Shown: in pieces, positions 42,501 to 49,858 of the stretch
Layout: the number at the start of each line of letters is the position of its first letter
Numbering within the stretch: the stretch's first letter is position 1
Source of the DNA: Deltaproteobacteria bacterium
GTDB lineage: Bacteria > Desulfobacterota > Desulfobacteria > Desulfobacterales > Desulfosarcinaceae
Reading direction: 5' to 3'
Length of the DNA stretch: 60,393 bases
Assembly: GCA_021824175.1 (NCBI GenBank)
Contig: JAKALP010000034.1
Span: 1 to 60,393 of the forward strand
Translations under genes and position numbers: made by a program
Notes under the pieces: generated by a model
Database searches by the model: none
Told to the model about the DNA's origin: nothing
Seen by the model: the letters and a program-made list of their open reading frames with translations, nothing else

Positions 42501-43692
42501 GGCGCTTCGAAGCGGGTCCCGCTCGCAGCGGTGGAGCATGGAGAGCAAGATCAGGGAAGCGGAGACCTTTGAAGGCACTTTTGAGCAAACCATCAAGGAT
42601 TATTGGGCCAACAAGGCGTTTATCGAGTCCCACCCCAAGGACCGCACCCCCGAAGGGTGGGAGATAACCCTCAACGACCAGGCATTTAAGGCCGTGGGCC
42701 TTGTTGCGGTTCCTGGTGTGGTGGAAAGCGACGATAAGGAGGCCGTAAGAGCAAATAAGGCCGCAATAAAGGCGGCTGCGGAGAACAACGAGAAAGCGCT
42801 TAAGCTTGCGAAGGCGAAATACGCAAACGCCCTATCGGACACGAATGCAATAGAGAGCATTCGTTACCGCAGCGTTGATTTTGTCATGCGAAAGACTTAT
42901 TACGGGTATGTGCTGCAGGCGGATCTGGATTCGATGCACCGCTACGATTCGGCGCTGCAAGAAATTCACATCGACACTCGCAAAGGCGATTCTATTTCGC
43001 CGGACGGTCTGATAATCCGGCTGGACAACTATTTGGGCCATGTGGCATCATCCGCCGAAACGCTTACAAAGTGGCGTGCCGATAGACTTGCATCTTTGTC
43101 CCAATCTGCTAAAAACGCCAGGGAAGAATTGGCTAAGATAGAAGATTTTGAACCGGCGCTACAACACCTGCGGACTAAGCACAGCGCTGTTATCGGCGCA
43201 CTCGAACAGGAACGAAAGAGTTCGCCGAACGCAAAACCGGACATGTCTTTGTGGGACAGGGGAGGGCGGTCACTTATAGATGACCTAACGCCGGCAGGAC
43301 GGGAGTCCTCAACGAGTCCCGAACCTGGTGCGGACCCCAACGGCGCCCTTAAGCGTGGCGGCGAAATGGATTCGGGGGTTCCGTCGGTGGCCACGTTGAT
43401 TAGAGCGTCCAGGTCCGTGAGCCACTCTTCCCCATCCGCGGTCGATCCGCGCCAAAGTGTGCACCCGCAAACGTTTGCCGGAAAAATCACGATGATCGAC
43501 GGCGCACACGTTTATCAAGAGATGGCTGATGGTAAGGTTGCGAAGCATGGTCTTGAGCTTTTTAGAAGTACTCCACAGGTGGGGGAGTGTTACAAAATCA
43601 TCTATCGGCGTGGTGTTGGTCGAGTTGAAGGCCTGGTGTCCGTTGAACAGGCCGCTAAATTGAGCTGCCGGCAGGGAAGAAGTCTATCATGA
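36544..43692 (+). CDS. Giant methylase-helicase (N6-adenine methylase plus SNF2-like helicase)
   Basis: A 2382-residue protein. In order: an N-terminal domain with a metallopeptidase-like HEGRH (His84); a winged helix (about 345-405); a low-complexity linker (about 430-510) that overlaps the embedded gene; an adenine methylase with LEPAVGIGHF (about 627) and NPPFGS (Asn692); a superfamily 2 helicase with HTVGSGKT (about 1324), DEAH (Asp1488), FLTGTPVSN and REGRIVRQGN; a coiled-coil region; and a KfrB-like C-terminal domain (DGAHVYQEMADGKVAKHG). Such proteins are common on large conjugative elements and probably protect incoming DNA. I chose ATG 36544, with no strong ribosome-binding site. Confidence 0.9.
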   Translation: MDYRSLLPHRWQTLSLQQKVDLLQGIEDDHAGKFARVPCKVVSVEFPDIADYGELDPDSWTIRVNALHLKEEAFEFAAVHTILHEGRHAYQRAAVSNEVASPDNDQVRIWRENYAIYVHSSETTFELYRNQPIERDAETYAVAELQRIGEHLERSYGEMEVYRNYSKMLAEESALLSATALSRYGENYTAKIESIIHELYEQRQQETVTAKPQMARKKSSIHQGPQQMSLFEDFDNRAEPQTPPVPPQQTTVEASPAAAVSREQPRSKRGLAETEYKALVDSLTEEQRRQIAPLILENPPAPSLQTLKIRRELAKLPQEKPNQPTEDRVTASVSSAPDARNAKERVLDFLRELGSRESRTADEISRETGVKNNIVRDIVETWRRNTGEIQRFDADSGQSRHARYAWADSPQGELTTTPEGDDISLTESASNEIGGANGSIFGATQGLLAREEGESVSSDDAGRRASGVPQAEDGSGLPAERGPVGGRDAGRHGRRDRNGRSAELEDFAITPDLRLGQGGPKQKYRDNIAAIRTLLELKDRPATLQDQAALARYVGWGGLPQAFARPDGSVAKGWESEAAELKSLLSPSEYDSAISSTQDAHYTSETVVRGIYSALEQFGVRGGKFLEPAVGIGHFIGLMSHEMRSRSKITGVEIDPTSAAIAKHLYPSQIISCAGFHEFKIAPGSFDVAIGNPPFGSKSLFDAEHPDLRHFSIHNYFFAKSLKALRPNGILAMVVSSSMMDKRGEAQREWIFQHAELLGAVRLPSNAFKQNALTEVTTDIIFLRRRGEEEKPDPGLEHQWLELAEVTGKDGVRYRINTYFAEHPEMMLGEIGPNEVLQTEAVDGVYDSAPGLHGPFDAAMLQSAIERLPRNFYKAGRIAEEVRRPHILVSDVGFAQPFGYTLDDQGQAVRRLPDLNGEKLFEPVLYADRPLEGLRLERFKGMLQIRDGLRLLIRAEIDDSSEMQPLRGRLNKTYDEFVKKFGCISSSANTELFRDDPTDFPLLRALEVNYDKGVSKTEAARTGEAPKPPSAEKAAIFRVRTREPYRSAIKADSAKDALAIVLREDGIADMDRITMLVGKEEEAVAQELAGLLFFNPKSNTWETADVYLSGNVKRKLAEAREAAKQDLRYLDNVRSLEKIQPEDVPAEKIFFQIGATWIPTRIYEEFAQEILQSNTVVRYNADVNVWSVIGDSHITTAFQTDKMSAVDIFKDLLRNKDIAVFDRDGDGVPFIQMEWTTQARAKADDMQRAFVNWALEKPERRDIVAREFNAKVNTHVEMKPDGSHMVFPGMGVIKPGVKRDDQLEPHQKNAVWRMIQRGEGLLDHTVGSGKTFAAVAAGMEMKRMGLLKKPVYIVPNHLVQQWAIEFQRLYPGANVLVIGKKDFAKARRQEFIGRIATGSWDAVLMAHSSFGFIKTPHEYEVRFYKDQLDQYKHAITAMRAADGKKLRSVKQMEAARDRLEEKLKELATKPRDAVADFSELGVDALFIDEAHEFKNLFYATSRTRVAGLGNPTGSKKAFDMFVKTQFIRDQNNGRGVFFLTGTPVSNSIAEMYTMMRYLRYDRLKEMGIKHFDQWANMFAKTVSDWEVDPSGTRYRLQAKMEFANLPGLMALYKDFADVITRSDLKEMAKARGQVWPIPDIKNGKPANVVAERSDFQKNFMDWIVYRFDHMPEDPRKDNPLKATTEAMKGALDIRLIKPELPDFEGSKVNLAVRNIVDIYKNWDERKGTQLVFCDLSVPQASASKVRAEIMALRESIKKAEEALAKADGSDPDHQAQLEQEYIDLTEQFGKYSPTEIASVDSGFSVYDDVKAKLMSVGIPSSEIAFIHDANTDLQKEALFEKVRSGRVRVLIGSTSKMGAGMNVQNRLVALHHLDAPWRPADLEQREGRIVRQGNLFYAEALAKGEKFEVEIFRYATNQTLDTRRWQVIERKAVSIAALRSKDHEWGTTLEDALGEAANAAEMKAASSGNPLILEEIKLRQEIKKLEALRSGSRSQRWSMESKIREAETFEGTFEQTIKDYWANKAFIESHPKDRTPEGWEITLNDQAFKAVGLVAVPGVVESDDKEAVRANKAAIKAAAENNEKALKLAKAKYANALSDTNAIESIRYRSVDFVMRKTYYGYVLQADLDSMHRYDSALQEIHIDTRKGDSISPDGLIIRLDNYLGHVASSAETLTKWRADRLASLSQSAKNAREELAKIEDFEPALQHLRTKHSAVIGALEQERKSSPNAKPDMSLWDRGGRSLIDDLTPAGRESSTSPEPGADPNGALKRGGEMDSGVPSVATLIRASRSVSHSSPSAVDPRQSVHPQTFAGKITMIDGAHVYQEMADGKVAKHGLELFRSTPQVGECYKIIYRRGVGRVEGLVSVEQAAKLSCRQGRSLS
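37853..38056 (+). CDS. Small protein embedded in the methylase-helicase gene in another frame
   Basis: A 67-residue protein read in a second frame within the low-complexity linker of the methylase-helicase. ATG 37853 has a strong ribosome-binding site (TAGGAGG, 6 nt upstream). The composition is that of a real small helical protein: DRYSEQLKGYLQEKKAKAYH, then a C-terminal GLLAAGMPDDMAEEIVM. It resembles the short proteins with a G-M-x-x-x-A-x-E-I-V ending that accompany large methylase-helicase genes on plasmids. Function unknown. The host gene's protein here is Gly/Ser/Arg-rich and apparently unconstrained. Confidence 0.72.
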   Translation: MDRYSEQLKGYLQEKKAKAYHQMMQAGELQEYLKLKTAAAYQQKEGLLAAGMPDDMAEEIVMADLLN

Positions 43693-44195
43693 ATCAACTG
43701 ATCGCGTTAAACGACATCACCAAAAGGATTTACGCTATACGCGGGGTTAAGGTCATGCTGGACCGGGATCTGGCGGAGCTTTATGAGGTTGAAACCAAGG
43801 CCCTAAAAAGGAGCGTGCGAAGGCATAGCAATCGGTTTCCCCAGGACTTCATGTTTGAACTAACTGCCGACGAGCTGCAAAACTTGAGGAGCCAAATTGA
43901 CACCTCAAGTTGGGGCGGCACGCGCTATTTGCCCATGGCCTTTACAGAACAAGGCGTTGCCATGTTATCCGGGATATTGAACAGCGAAAGAGCCGCTGAA
44001 GTGAATATTCAGATAATGAGGGCTTTCGTCCAGCTCAGGCACTTCCTGATAGATCACGTCGAATTGAAAAGAGAGCTGGATGAGTTCCGCAAAGAAACCA
44101 ATGAACGGTTTAAGATCGTTTTCACCGTCATAGACCAATTGATTTCAGCTGACCAAGAGGCGGAGCCCAAGATCGGCTTCATCGAAAACAAATGA
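43689..44195 (+). CDS. ORF6N/KilA-N-type DNA-binding protein
   Basis: A 168-residue protein with an N-terminal ORF6N domain (IYAIRGVKVMLDRDLAELYE, about 14-33; RFPQDFMFELT; YLPMAFTEQGVAMLS) and a C-terminal coiled coil. Such proteins are common in phages and mobile elements and are thought to bind DNA. The ATG overlaps the stop of the methylase-helicase gene (ATGA). The coding sequence contains a 31-bp imperfect palindrome that recurs just downstream of the gene. Confidence 0.88.
   Translation: MNQLIALNDITKRIYAIRGVKVMLDRDLAELYEVETKALKRSVRRHSNRFPQDFMFELTADELQNLRSQIDTSSWGGTRYLPMAFTEQGVAMLSGILNSERAAEVNIQIMRAFVQLRHFLIDHVELKRELDEFRKETNERFKIVFTVIDQLISADQEAEPKIGFIENK
43881..43911. repeat. Palindrome inside the ORF6N gene
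   Basis: Arms AACTTGAGG and CCTCAAGTT are separated by 13 bp (AGCCAAATTGACA). It encodes NLRSQIDTSS in the conserved domain. The arms and spacing are identical to the copy at 44211-44241. Confidence 0.85.
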
Positions 44196-44210
44196 ATTTA
44201 GCATGTTGCC

Positions 44211-44241
44211 AACTTGAGGTGCCAATTTGGTACCTCAAGTT
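44211..44241. repeat. Palindrome downstream of the ORF6N gene
   Basis: The same arms and 13-bp spacer (TGCCAATTTGGTA) as the intragenic copy. Here the symmetry is better: arms extend to AACTTGAGGT/ACCTCAAGTT, with an inner CCAA/TTGG. It has no T-run, so it is not a typical terminator. It lies 16 nt after the ORF6N stop and 24 nt before the HU gene. Confidence 0.85.
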
Positions 44242-44264
44242 GAGCAGTCATTATAAGAGCCCCC

Positions 44265-44540
44265 ATGAACAAGCTAGAACTGATCGAAAAATTAGCCGAA
44301 CAGCACGGGCTGGTAAAAGCCCAGGCCCGGAACTACGTTGATTTGTTCTTCGATTCGATCATCAACGCCCTGGCAAAAGGTGAACGGGTAGAAATTCGTG
44401 GATTATGCGCTTTTAAAGTCAAAACCTACAAAAGCTATACCGCACGCAATCCCAAGACAGGACAGGCCGTAAAAGTAGGTTCCAAAAAGCTGCCTTTTTT
44501 TAAAATGGGGACCGAGCTGAAAGAACGAGTAGACAAATAA
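44265..44540 (+). CDS. HU/IHF-family DNA-bending protein
   Basis: A 91-residue protein with the full HU/IHF fold: LIEKLAEQHGL, VEIRGLCAFKVK and ARNPKTGQAVKV at the DNA-intercalating arm (about 60-71). IHF-like proteins shape oriT and origin complexes, so a self-encoded copy may serve relaxosome or replication assembly. A strong terminator follows. Confidence 0.92.
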   Translation: MNKLELIEKLAEQHGLVKAQARNYVDLFFDSIINALAKGERVEIRGLCAFKVKTYKSYTARNPKTGQAVKVGSKKLPFFKMGTELKERVDK

Positions 44541-44610
44541 TACGCCCACCAAGCCCACCAATGGATTGCACATGAGCAAGCCTGAATGCCTAATTTCAAG
44601 CAATCCATCA

Positions 44611-44642
44611 AGGCCCCAAGGGGTGACCCCTGGGGCCTTTTC
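44611..44642 (+). terminator. Rho-independent terminator after the HU gene
   Basis: A GGCCCCAAGGGG / CCCCTGGGGCC hairpin with a TGA loop and one bulge, followed by TTTTCT. It probably ends the long transfer operon. Confidence 0.8.
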
Positions 44643-44792
44643 TAAGGTTTCTTTTGTGACTGGCATCACGGAGGCTTGGAGCCAACAAAAACGCCCATGC
44701 GGTTGCATAGCTTTGCCCGAGATCGTTGGTCCTGGGGGATTATAGGCAGCCATTATTTTGGGGTTGCACGGAAAAGGAGAATTATCGGGAAA

Positions 44793-45755
44793 ATGAAAAA
44801 TATCTTATTTGCTTTTTGTCTAGCAATCTTGACCTGTTCTTGTGCATCTATAAATGTTGATCCAAACAAAAGAGTAGTTAATTGTAGTGAACTTACTTCC
44901 CCCGAAACTGATACCAAAGCCTGTTATATACGAATCGTTACTGATAATGACAACATTCTAAGCGTTGTAGCATTTGGCTCGGCCAGATTTCCCCAAAGTA
45001 TCAATTTCCAATATGGAAACGGGTGTTATATAAATATTATCCGCGATGTAACTGTTATTGAAAGGGTTAACGATAGCGTTCATAGAGTAATTCTTCGAAA
45101 TGGTAAAACTATAAAAATCGGCACTTTCAATACGCAATATGGTAGTGCTACGCCCTACAATGCGGCACAATGGAATCTGGTAGTCGCTATAGACGAAGAA
45201 CGCCTACAAAATCGTTATTCCCAATTTGATCCCTTTAAAAATCTGAAGAAGCTTACTGTCACGAATACCCCGATATCGAGCACACATGCTGAAGCTCTAG
45301 CAGAACTCAAGGCCCAAGAAAAGAAACAAGAAGAGGAGAGCAGGAAAAGAATAGAAGAAGAACTATCAAAAAAGGAGCGAGCTGAAATTGAGCAGAAAGC
45401 CGCGTCCGCAAGAAATGAGAATAAAAAAAGAGATCTAGCAAAAGCGTCTATTTCAAATCAGCAGAATATAGGCCGACAAATTTGCAAGAACGGAAGCCTA
45501 CAATATTACACGGCCTATATAATTTTGGGTCAGCCGCAATACATGTATGAATCTGAGAGAGGTTGGATTGCCGCTTTTTTAGAGGGATTCTCAATTGATG
45601 GTTACCGCATTCAATTTAGAGTGGCGGGTTGGGGGACGGCTTCGGGCTACTTGCGGCAAAAGCCCTCTGCACATCCTTCACTCGACAACTTTAGCACGCA
45701 ACCAGGAATTATTTATTGGGATGATGTGAAAGACTGGTATTTATGCGGCGAATAA
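44793..45755 (+). CDS. Hypothetical lipoprotein with coiled coil
   Basis: A 320-residue protein with a lipoprotein signal (LAILTCSCAS; Cys16 or nearby lipidated), a beta-rich N-domain (30-150), a Lys/Glu-rich coiled coil (about 178-235) and a C-terminal aromatic domain. I chose ATG 44793 because the signal peptide begins there; AAAGGAG lies somewhat far upstream. AT-rich compared with the transfer genes. No family is recognised. Confidence 0.62.
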   Translation: MKNILFAFCLAILTCSCASINVDPNKRVVNCSELTSPETDTKACYIRIVTDNDNILSVVAFGSARFPQSINFQYGNGCYINIIRDVTVIERVNDSVHRVILRNGKTIKIGTFNTQYGSATPYNAAQWNLVVAIDEERLQNRYSQFDPFKNLKKLTVTNTPISSTHAEALAELKAQEKKQEEESRKRIEEELSKKERAEIEQKAASARNENKKRDLAKASISNQQNIGRQICKNGSLQYYTAYIILGQPQYMYESERGWIAAFLEGFSIDGYRIQFRVAGWGTASGYLRQKPSAHPSLDNFSTQPGIIYWDDVKDWYLCGE

Positions 45756-46087
45756 TAGGTGTTTCTAAACATAGAGAGAAAAATCCCCATAGGGTTTTGC
45801 GATCAGCCACAAACGCACTATTTTATGGAATTTGCAAGCAAAGCAGCATCCTGGGGTAACCCCAACATTCGAACTACCAGGGGCAAAGTGTGTCACCCTG
45901 AACGAATCAAATCTTTATTACAAATCCGATTTTACCACCTATAATTAACCTTTCCTTTTATCTAACCTATTAAAGTATTTTCTAATTTTTAATATGGCTT
46001 GATCCTGATGGGGAATTTGTATCAATTACCCCCTTTGGATTTTATGACAAACGAGGGTATGTGAAATTCCGATGGAGCCCCGCAGAA
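45756..46087. other. Intergenic region, possible gene remnant
   Basis: AT-rich. A rightward open frame from about 45990 reads LDPDGEFVSITPFGFYDKRG and continues antisense to the nuclease gene, but has no start or ribosome-binding site. It may be a decayed gene end. I see nothing else here. Confidence 0.3.
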
Positions 46088-46669
46088 TTAGATTTGTATT
46101 GGACCCCTGGCATTGTTGGGCATTGGTTCCATGGCATTAAGCTTCGTGCTGGTGTGGTACGGCAAAGAAATCCCGGATTTATTTTTAGCTCTCGGCTCGT
46201 TATTCTTGCGAAATTCCCACGGCGGGATAGCATGAGGATCGGACCAAAGGCCAACCTTGTCATGTCTGGCTTTGGTTTCCAGGTCCGCCAAATGCTGATC
46301 GGACGAATACTTCTTGTAATGCCAAGCCAGCCCCGCTTTTAACAATGACTCATTGAGGCTTTCAGCTCCCACCGACACCCAGGCAACGGTGCGGCCGTAG
46401 CGGTCTTGGGTCACCGGTTTTACTTCCACCATTTTCCCAAATACTATACACGCCGTGAAATCCTTAGCTTTGTTGCCAAAAGCCTGATGCTTTTCCGGGC
46501 AATCGATGCCGGCAAGCCTGATCTTAACAGACTCTGTGCCTTGCAGGACCGTGATGGTGTCGCCATCGGAGATCCCGATCACCTTGGCCTGATAAGCCTG
46601 GACCGGACACACAAGCAAAAGCAACACAACGAAAACAGTAACCGGCAAAGTTTTTTTACTTAGGTGCAT
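46088..46669 (-). CDS. Secreted thermonuclease-like (SNase) protein
   Basis: A 193-residue protein with a signal peptide (about 1-25, ending VQAYQ) and a staphylococcal nuclease-like domain (about 27-150): ISDGDTITV, IRLAGIDCPEKHQAFG, DRYGRTVAWV and GLWSDPHAIPPWEFR. Key acidic and arginine residues of the family appear present. The last 30 residues are not typical of the family. Such nucleases are frequent on IncP and other plasmids (RK2 ParB is one). It overlaps the 153-residue gene upstream by 10 nt, suggesting co-translation. Confidence 0.85.
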   Translation of the reverse strand: MHLSKKTLPVTVFVVLLLLVCPVQAYQAKVIGISDGDTITVLQGTESVKIRLAGIDCPEKHQAFGNKAKDFTACIVFGKMVEVKPVTQDRYGRTVAWVSVGAESLNESLLKAGLAWHYKKYSSDQHLADLETKARHDKVGLWSDPHAIPPWEFRKNNEPRAKNKSGISLPYHTSTKLNAMEPMPNNARGPIQI

Positions 46670-47121
46670 CTTATTTTGACCCTCTTAACAGCTACCCCTT
46701 GCACTACAGGCGGCAGGCTATTGATAAAGAAAAAGAAGCGACTAATCACGGTGCGATGCATTCCGGTTTCAATGATGAACGCATCGTTCAACTCATAAAA
46801 TTCCCAATCGCGCTTTTTCACGGCCGTAAGGTAGTATTCTGGATGCTGCCGCAATTCCCTAAGGTTATGGTGGGCACGCTGGAGAATATTTTCTTTCACC
46901 GACTTCTGAGAGACAGGCTTTAATTGGCCCCAACTCATGTCTATGTAAGTCCAGCGTGAGCCGCCGATAACTTTTGACAAATCAACGGCCCCATTTTCCA
47001 CAGTTTTAAAGACTTCAAATCGGGCGTTGTCAACCATGGGAATTATATCATTTGCAAAGGGCACAATGGATAGATTGATATTTTCAATGTCTGTGCGATA
47101 TTGGCCCACGATTTTTCCCAC
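46660..47121 (-). CDS. Hypothetical protein co-transcribed with the nuclease
   Basis: A 153-residue protein starting at GTG 47121 with AAGG upstream. The middle (RWTYIDMSWGQLKPVSQKSV) and the part YELNDAFIIETGMHRTVISRF have a ParB/sulfiredoxin-like G-x-HR pattern, but too little is conserved to assign it. The gene overlaps the nuclease start. No function proposed. Confidence 0.6.
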   Translation of the reverse strand: MGKIVGQYRTDIENINLSIVPFANDIIPMVDNARFEVFKTVENGAVDLSKVIGGSRWTYIDMSWGQLKPVSQKSVKENILQRAHHNLRELRQHPEYYLTAVKKRDWEFYELNDAFIIETGMHRTVISRFFFFINSLPPVVQGVAVKRVKIRCT

Positions 47122-47188
47122 CGCCGCCTTAAATTATGATAACATACAGTCGAAATTTTGATGCCCCGCGTACGGCGTTTGCAGGCCT

Positions 47189-47584
47189 TCACGCGCGAAA
47201 GATTTTGCCCCAAAGATTGATGATCGGTTTGATTTGGTCATCGGTTAAATGGCTGTCCAGCTGTGTGCTAGTGTAATAAAGGCCTTTAAGAACATAGAGC
47301 ATGGCGTCGTATATATCAGGATCATTATACATTAGATCTTGCAAATCAGCCTTATAGATATCACCGTTCCATAATGACAATAAAAACATAGCGCAACGTT
47401 TAGCACCGCCATGATCCCCCTGGGCATGGTTCAAAAGTGATTGTAAGGCGCTTTGAAGTTTCCCTGCATCGATCTTGCGTTGTTGGCTGGTCATTTTACC
47501 GACTTCAGCAAGCAATCTATCTTTTATTTCATCTCTCGCTTTATTTGCTCTTATCTTCGATAATTCAGTAATTTTATCATTCAT
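47189..47584 (-). CDS. DUF7673-like plasmid protein
   Basis: A 131-residue protein whose central part (LQSLLNHAQGDHGGAKRCAM, then FLLSLWNG) resembles the DUF7673 family of plasmid and island proteins, in which A-x-G-D-x-G-x-x-x-R and F-L-L-x-W-W are typical. The N-terminus is a charged helix. Function unknown. The ribosome-binding site is weak. Confidence 0.65.
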   Translation of the reverse strand: MNDKITELSKIRANKARDEIKDRLLAEVGKMTSQQRKIDAGKLQSALQSLLNHAQGDHGGAKRCAMFLLSLWNGDIYKADLQDLMYNDPDIYDAMLYVLKGLYYTSTQLDSHLTDDQIKPIINLWGKIFRA

Positions 47585-47807
47585 TCTTTGAGCGCCTTTT
47601 TAACCGATCATCTGTCCTGCGCATATCCTGATCCACCAGTCTTGTTCCAGGTTATGACCGATTAAGCAACCCCGTATTGACCATGGGGGCGGTTGGTGAT
47701 ATGTGGTTTTAAATAAATATTTGATATGATTAATAAAAGTTTACATAAGATATCTTATCAGACACTGGTGCGCAAAAATCGGAAGCTCTGCGGGGCGATA
47801 TCGCAGC

Positions 47808-48125
47808 CTAGGTCGGCGTCTGGGCTTTTGTGGCGAAGTAATTCAAAATATCCATGCGCTGATGGGGGATGCCGATGATGTCGATGCTGTTTTCGCCGAT
47901 GAGATAAAAGATGACATGCGAGCCTTGAGGCCAGCAGTAATAGCCTTGCTTTACATCCGGCCGGTGCCGTCCCAAATATGGATTTTCAGCAATCATTTTA
48001 AAGCGTTGCTCCATGGCGCCAAGATATGCGTTGCGTTGCTCGCGCCCCCATCTTTTCAGGGTGTAGCGGCCTATATTGATTAAATCCTGATGTGCGCGCG
48101 GTGTGACCCGATAGGTGCTCGTCAT
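47808..48125 (-). CDS. parE: ParE-type toxin (RelE/ParE superfamily)
   Basis: A 105-residue toxin with the ParE pattern: TPRAHQDLINIGRYTLKRWG, then NPYLGRHRPDVKQGYYC and YLIGENSIDIIGIPHQRMD. ParE toxins poison DNA gyrase. It overlaps the antitoxin gene by 4 nt, antitoxin first, the usual order. RK2 also carries parDE for stability. Confidence 0.9.
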   Translation of the reverse strand: MTSTYRVTPRAHQDLINIGRYTLKRWGREQRNAYLGAMEQRFKMIAENPYLGRHRPDVKQGYYCWPQGSHVIFYLIGENSIDIIGIPHQRMDILNYFATKAQTPT

Positions 48126-48367
48126 TCCAAGTCCAGTTCTTTAATAAGCCGGTCCATGGAAAAATCCTTAATAAATTCTCCATTATTGGCCTGTGCTTCG
48201 CCTTCGGCCAGATGTCGCCTTAAAGCCGCAAGCTTATCATTGTGCTCTTCCATGTGTCGCAACGCATCTCTTACCACCTCGCTTGCCGAGCCGTAACGTC
48301 CGCTGCTGATTTCGTTTTTAATAAATATTTCCCAATGTTCGCCTAAGCTCAGACTTGTGGTCGCCAT
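48122..48367 (-). CDS. parD: ParD-type antitoxin
   Basis: An 81-residue ribbon-helix-helix antitoxin: TTSLSLGEHWEIFIKNEIS at the N-terminus and GRYGSASEVVRDALRHMEEH (about 22-41). I chose ATG 48367, with GGGGG 5 nt upstream, over a frame extending to 48418. It would bind its own promoter and neutralise ParE. Confidence 0.9.
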   Translation of the reverse strand: MATTSLSLGEHWEIFIKNEISSGRYGSASEVVRDALRHMEEHNDKLAALRRHLAEGEAQANNGEFIKDFSMDRLIKELDLE

Positions 48368-48429
48368 GGTCACCCCCCATATATATTCAAATTTGTTAAT
48401 TATGAATATATAGAACACTTTTTAGCAAA

Positions 48430-48445
48430 GCAAGGTTTTCCTTGC
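48430..48445 (-). terminator. Small hairpin downstream of the IHF-like gene
   Basis: GCAAGG-AAAA-CCTTGC read leftward, followed by TTTGCTAAAAAG. A weak terminator candidate separating the IHF-like gene from parD. The rest of 48446-48632 shows nothing I can support. Confidence 0.35.
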
Positions 48446-48632
48446 CGGAGAGCGGGATAAAAGCTTCATCGATATTATAAAACACCGCGGCCAAGGACGG
48501 AGTTCACTGAGCTTCAGATGCGACCACGGCGGTGCCCAAGGCCGTGGTGGCCCATGGGCCGATTTGAAAAATGCGATGAGCGCGTAAAAGCCCCAATTTC
48601 GCACGATCTATCATAAGCCAAGGCAATGGGCT

Positions 48633-48917
48633 TCAGGTTTTGTTGATTTTGCTTCTGAGCTTGCCCGAGCATTTGAAGGTGACCACCCTGCGGGCGGCCA
48701 GCATCAAGTCTTCTCCGGTGGATGGATTGCGGCCGCGGCGAACGGCTTTGCTCTTAACGCAGAGCTTGCCGAAGCCGCTGATCAAGACATCATCGCCGTC
48801 TTGCAGGCTGCGCTTGATGATCTCGATGAGGCTTTCGATAAGCTGCATGCTTTTCTTTTTGTCGAAATCGTTATGTTCGGCAATTGATTCTACGATCTGT
48901 GCTTTGGTTAAAGCCAT
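48633..48917 (-). CDS. IHF/HU-family protein, IHF-alpha-like
   Basis: A 94-residue DNA-bending protein: LTKAQIVESIAEHNDF, then DVLISGFGKLCVKSKAVRRGRNPSTGE (shown in family order, arm at about 62-72) and a C-terminal VTFKCSGKLRSKI. GRNPSTGE is typical of IHF-alpha. It is a second bending protein, distinct from the one at 44265. Confidence 0.9.
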   Translation of the reverse strand: MALTKAQIVESIAEHNDFDKKKSMQLIESLIEIIKRSLQDGDDVLISGFGKLCVKSKAVRRGRNPSTGEDLMLAARRVVTFKCSGKLRSKINKT

Positions 48918-49858
48918 TGCGTCCCCTTCCCCATCAAGGCTTGCATCTTATACAATAATTGTAAACTATTTCAATTAGATCTCGCAATGTAAAAAATTGG
49001 ATTAGCTTCCTGATCGGATCAACCGATCTCACGAAGAGCAACCCAATTGGGGTGCAAATCCGCAATTACACGATGATGGGAAGATATACTGCCGTCAAGG
49101 CGGCTGGAAAAAATTTATTGATTTTTTACCATCGTATGATAGCTATTAACAAAATCCAAAGAAAAAATATAAAAAAACAATTTGGGGCACGATTTTTAAG
49201 CGGCAAGGTGTATTTGCTTATTTCACCATGAATTTTTTTATCCCTAGGTTTTTTACATATGACATAACGTTATGAAAATATGGGATATAATAACATCAGA
49301 GTGAAGGCGACGGCGAGGAGCATACCGTGATAGATAGGCGGCTTCGATCAAGGGCAATATTGTGGAGATGATCGAAGCAGCAAAAAATAATTACAGGAAC
49401 ATGGTACCTGGTTTGTAGTAGAGCAGTTGGAAGTCATAAATTACCCCCCCTATATTTATGATTTGTAAACTATTTTAGCACCTTATTTTGCATAAACCGT
49501 GCGGTGGCGGCTTTACCGACACATTGCTTCACGGTAAATCAACCTTTATTGACTGGAATTTTTTTAATTTAAGTGAGCGCTTTGGCATTTCTTCTTGAAT
49601 TGCGGGGCGCCAAATTTTTATTGAATATTCTTTTTTGTTCCAAATAGCTCTGAACTGCCTTGATTGGAATTCTGCTGGATGGACCTCTGCCTGGACAGTT
49701 GCAGCATTGAAAAAGCCGATCAGATCCCTCGCAACCATGCGCATGGATTCTTTCTTCCCATGCCCATTCCTGCAGGTTTTTCATTTTACTTCATTTCCGC
49801 TAAGACGGCCCGCCCTTCGTTGATAAGACCGCAACCCCATGAAAATGGAGCCCCAGAA
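48918..49858. other. Long AT-rich region without a convincing gene
   Basis: 940 nt. Contains a perfect 12-bp palindrome CATAACGTTATG near 49264. Two overlapping leftward frames (49529-49744 and 49569-49784) have no ribosome-binding site or family and look like remnants or chance frames. A rightward frame from 49664 runs into the next gene but is not preceded by a credible start. This may be a boundary between the mobile element and what lies to the right. Confidence 0.35.

Noticed and set aside
45990-46342. Rightward frame with LDPDGEFVSITPFGFYDKRG
   Set aside because: It has no start codon context and overlaps the nuclease gene antisense. At most it is a decayed fragment, and no family could be named.
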